A DNA stretch of 64,000 nucleotides, from assembly GCA_963678705.1 (NCBI GenBank), contig OY783214.1, positions 4,154,001 through 4,218,000 on the forward strand, in the 5' to 3' direction. The stretch comes from Panorpa germanica. Its lineage: Eukaryota; Arthropoda; Insecta; Mecoptera; Panorpidae. The position numbers and the translations under genes were made by a program. Shown piece after piece: positions 63,593-64,000 of the stretch (positions within the stretch are counted from its first letter, which is position 1; each line of letters starts with the position of its first letter). The notes under the pieces were generated by a model. It was given only the letters and a program-made list of their open reading frames with translations. It made no database searches and was not told the DNA's origin.

Positions 63593-63860
63593 TTTAAATA
63601 TATTTTCAGAACTTGTAGAAAATCACGAATTATATATTTGATATGTTTTTTGTATAAACTATTATTATGTATTATTATAAGAATGAAAAACTACAATTTT
63701 TAATATAATTTTGTAAACGTGGTAAGGTTATTTTTCTTAAATTTAAACTTTACCGTCGTGTGGCAGTTGCGTCCATGATGAAATATTGAATAAACAATCC
63801 TGCGTCTTATATGTCATAATTTTGAAAACATTTATTTCATTTTATATTATTTATACCATG

Positions 63861-64000
63861 TTAGAGATATACAAAAAGTTGTATTCCTGCTATTACCATT
63901 AATTATATTGTTTATAAAAAGTTCAGTTAAATATATCTTACCAATTTCAAACATTGACTGAATTGTCAAATAAGAATCGATCACAAATTTACGATACAGC
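63861..64000 (-). CDS. Last two exons of an unidentified gene (5' part beyond window)
   Basis: An exon at 64000-63942 reads LYRKFVIDSYLTIQSMFEI and ends at a GTAAGA donor. A 26-nt terminal exon (63886-63861) after a GCAG acceptor continues in frame with GIQLFVYL and a stop. An AATAAA lies about 25 bp further on (near 63830). Frame, donor and polyadenylation signal support a real 3' end. I do not recognise the protein. Confidence 0.45.

Overview
This is an insect nuclear genome window. Genes are split by many short introns with GT/AG ends, the DNA is AT-rich, and it carries a classical six-cysteine odorant-binding protein, two CYP4 cytochrome P450s, THAP-domain genes and many small DNA transposons. 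I could not settle the insect order.

Layout. 1-8605 (-): metallocarboxypeptidase D (silver/CPD type), whose 3' end runs off the left edge. It is head to head with a THAP-domain gene (9386-10822, +). 11384-47699 (-): a tandem array of six aldose 1-epimerase (galactose mutarotase) paralogs, called A to F here from left to right. E and F are ordinary 374-aa enzymes with the catalytic residues present. A, B, C and D keep the exon plan but have lost most catalytic residues, and all four carry a large extra exon (200-273 codons) at the same splice junction. That exon is Gly-rich in A-C and Ser/Lys/acidic in D. An odorant-binding protein gene (37822-39403, +) lies between D and E, and a decayed THAP/DDE transposon sits in an intron of C. 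Between E and F is a palindrome of about 3.1 kb whose arms are arrays of 146-bp tandem repeats. 51705-61712 (+): two tandem CYP4 genes with identical 11-exon structure; a single-exon FAM32A-like gene lies antisense in intron 1 of the first. 61999-62820 (-): single-exon SET-domain methyltransferase of SETMAR type. 62913-63592 (-): low-molecular-weight protein tyrosine phosphatase. 63861-64000 (-): the last exons of an unidentified gene.

Mobile DNA is abundant: a 0.4-0.63-kb inverted-repeat family with ends AATGGGCTTGTGTCC (about 10 copies), a second family with ends CCCAGTAAACA, an hAT-type element with an 8-bp target duplication, a TTAA-flanked element, a Helitron 3' end, a mariner fragment and two further repeat pairs.

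Most distinctive is the mutarotase array. A catalytic pair sits beside four probable pseudoenzymes that acquired a shared Cys-containing insert exon and then diverged. All exon joins given for A-F, the P450s, the OBP and the phosphatase were read by hand; codon sums close in frame for each.
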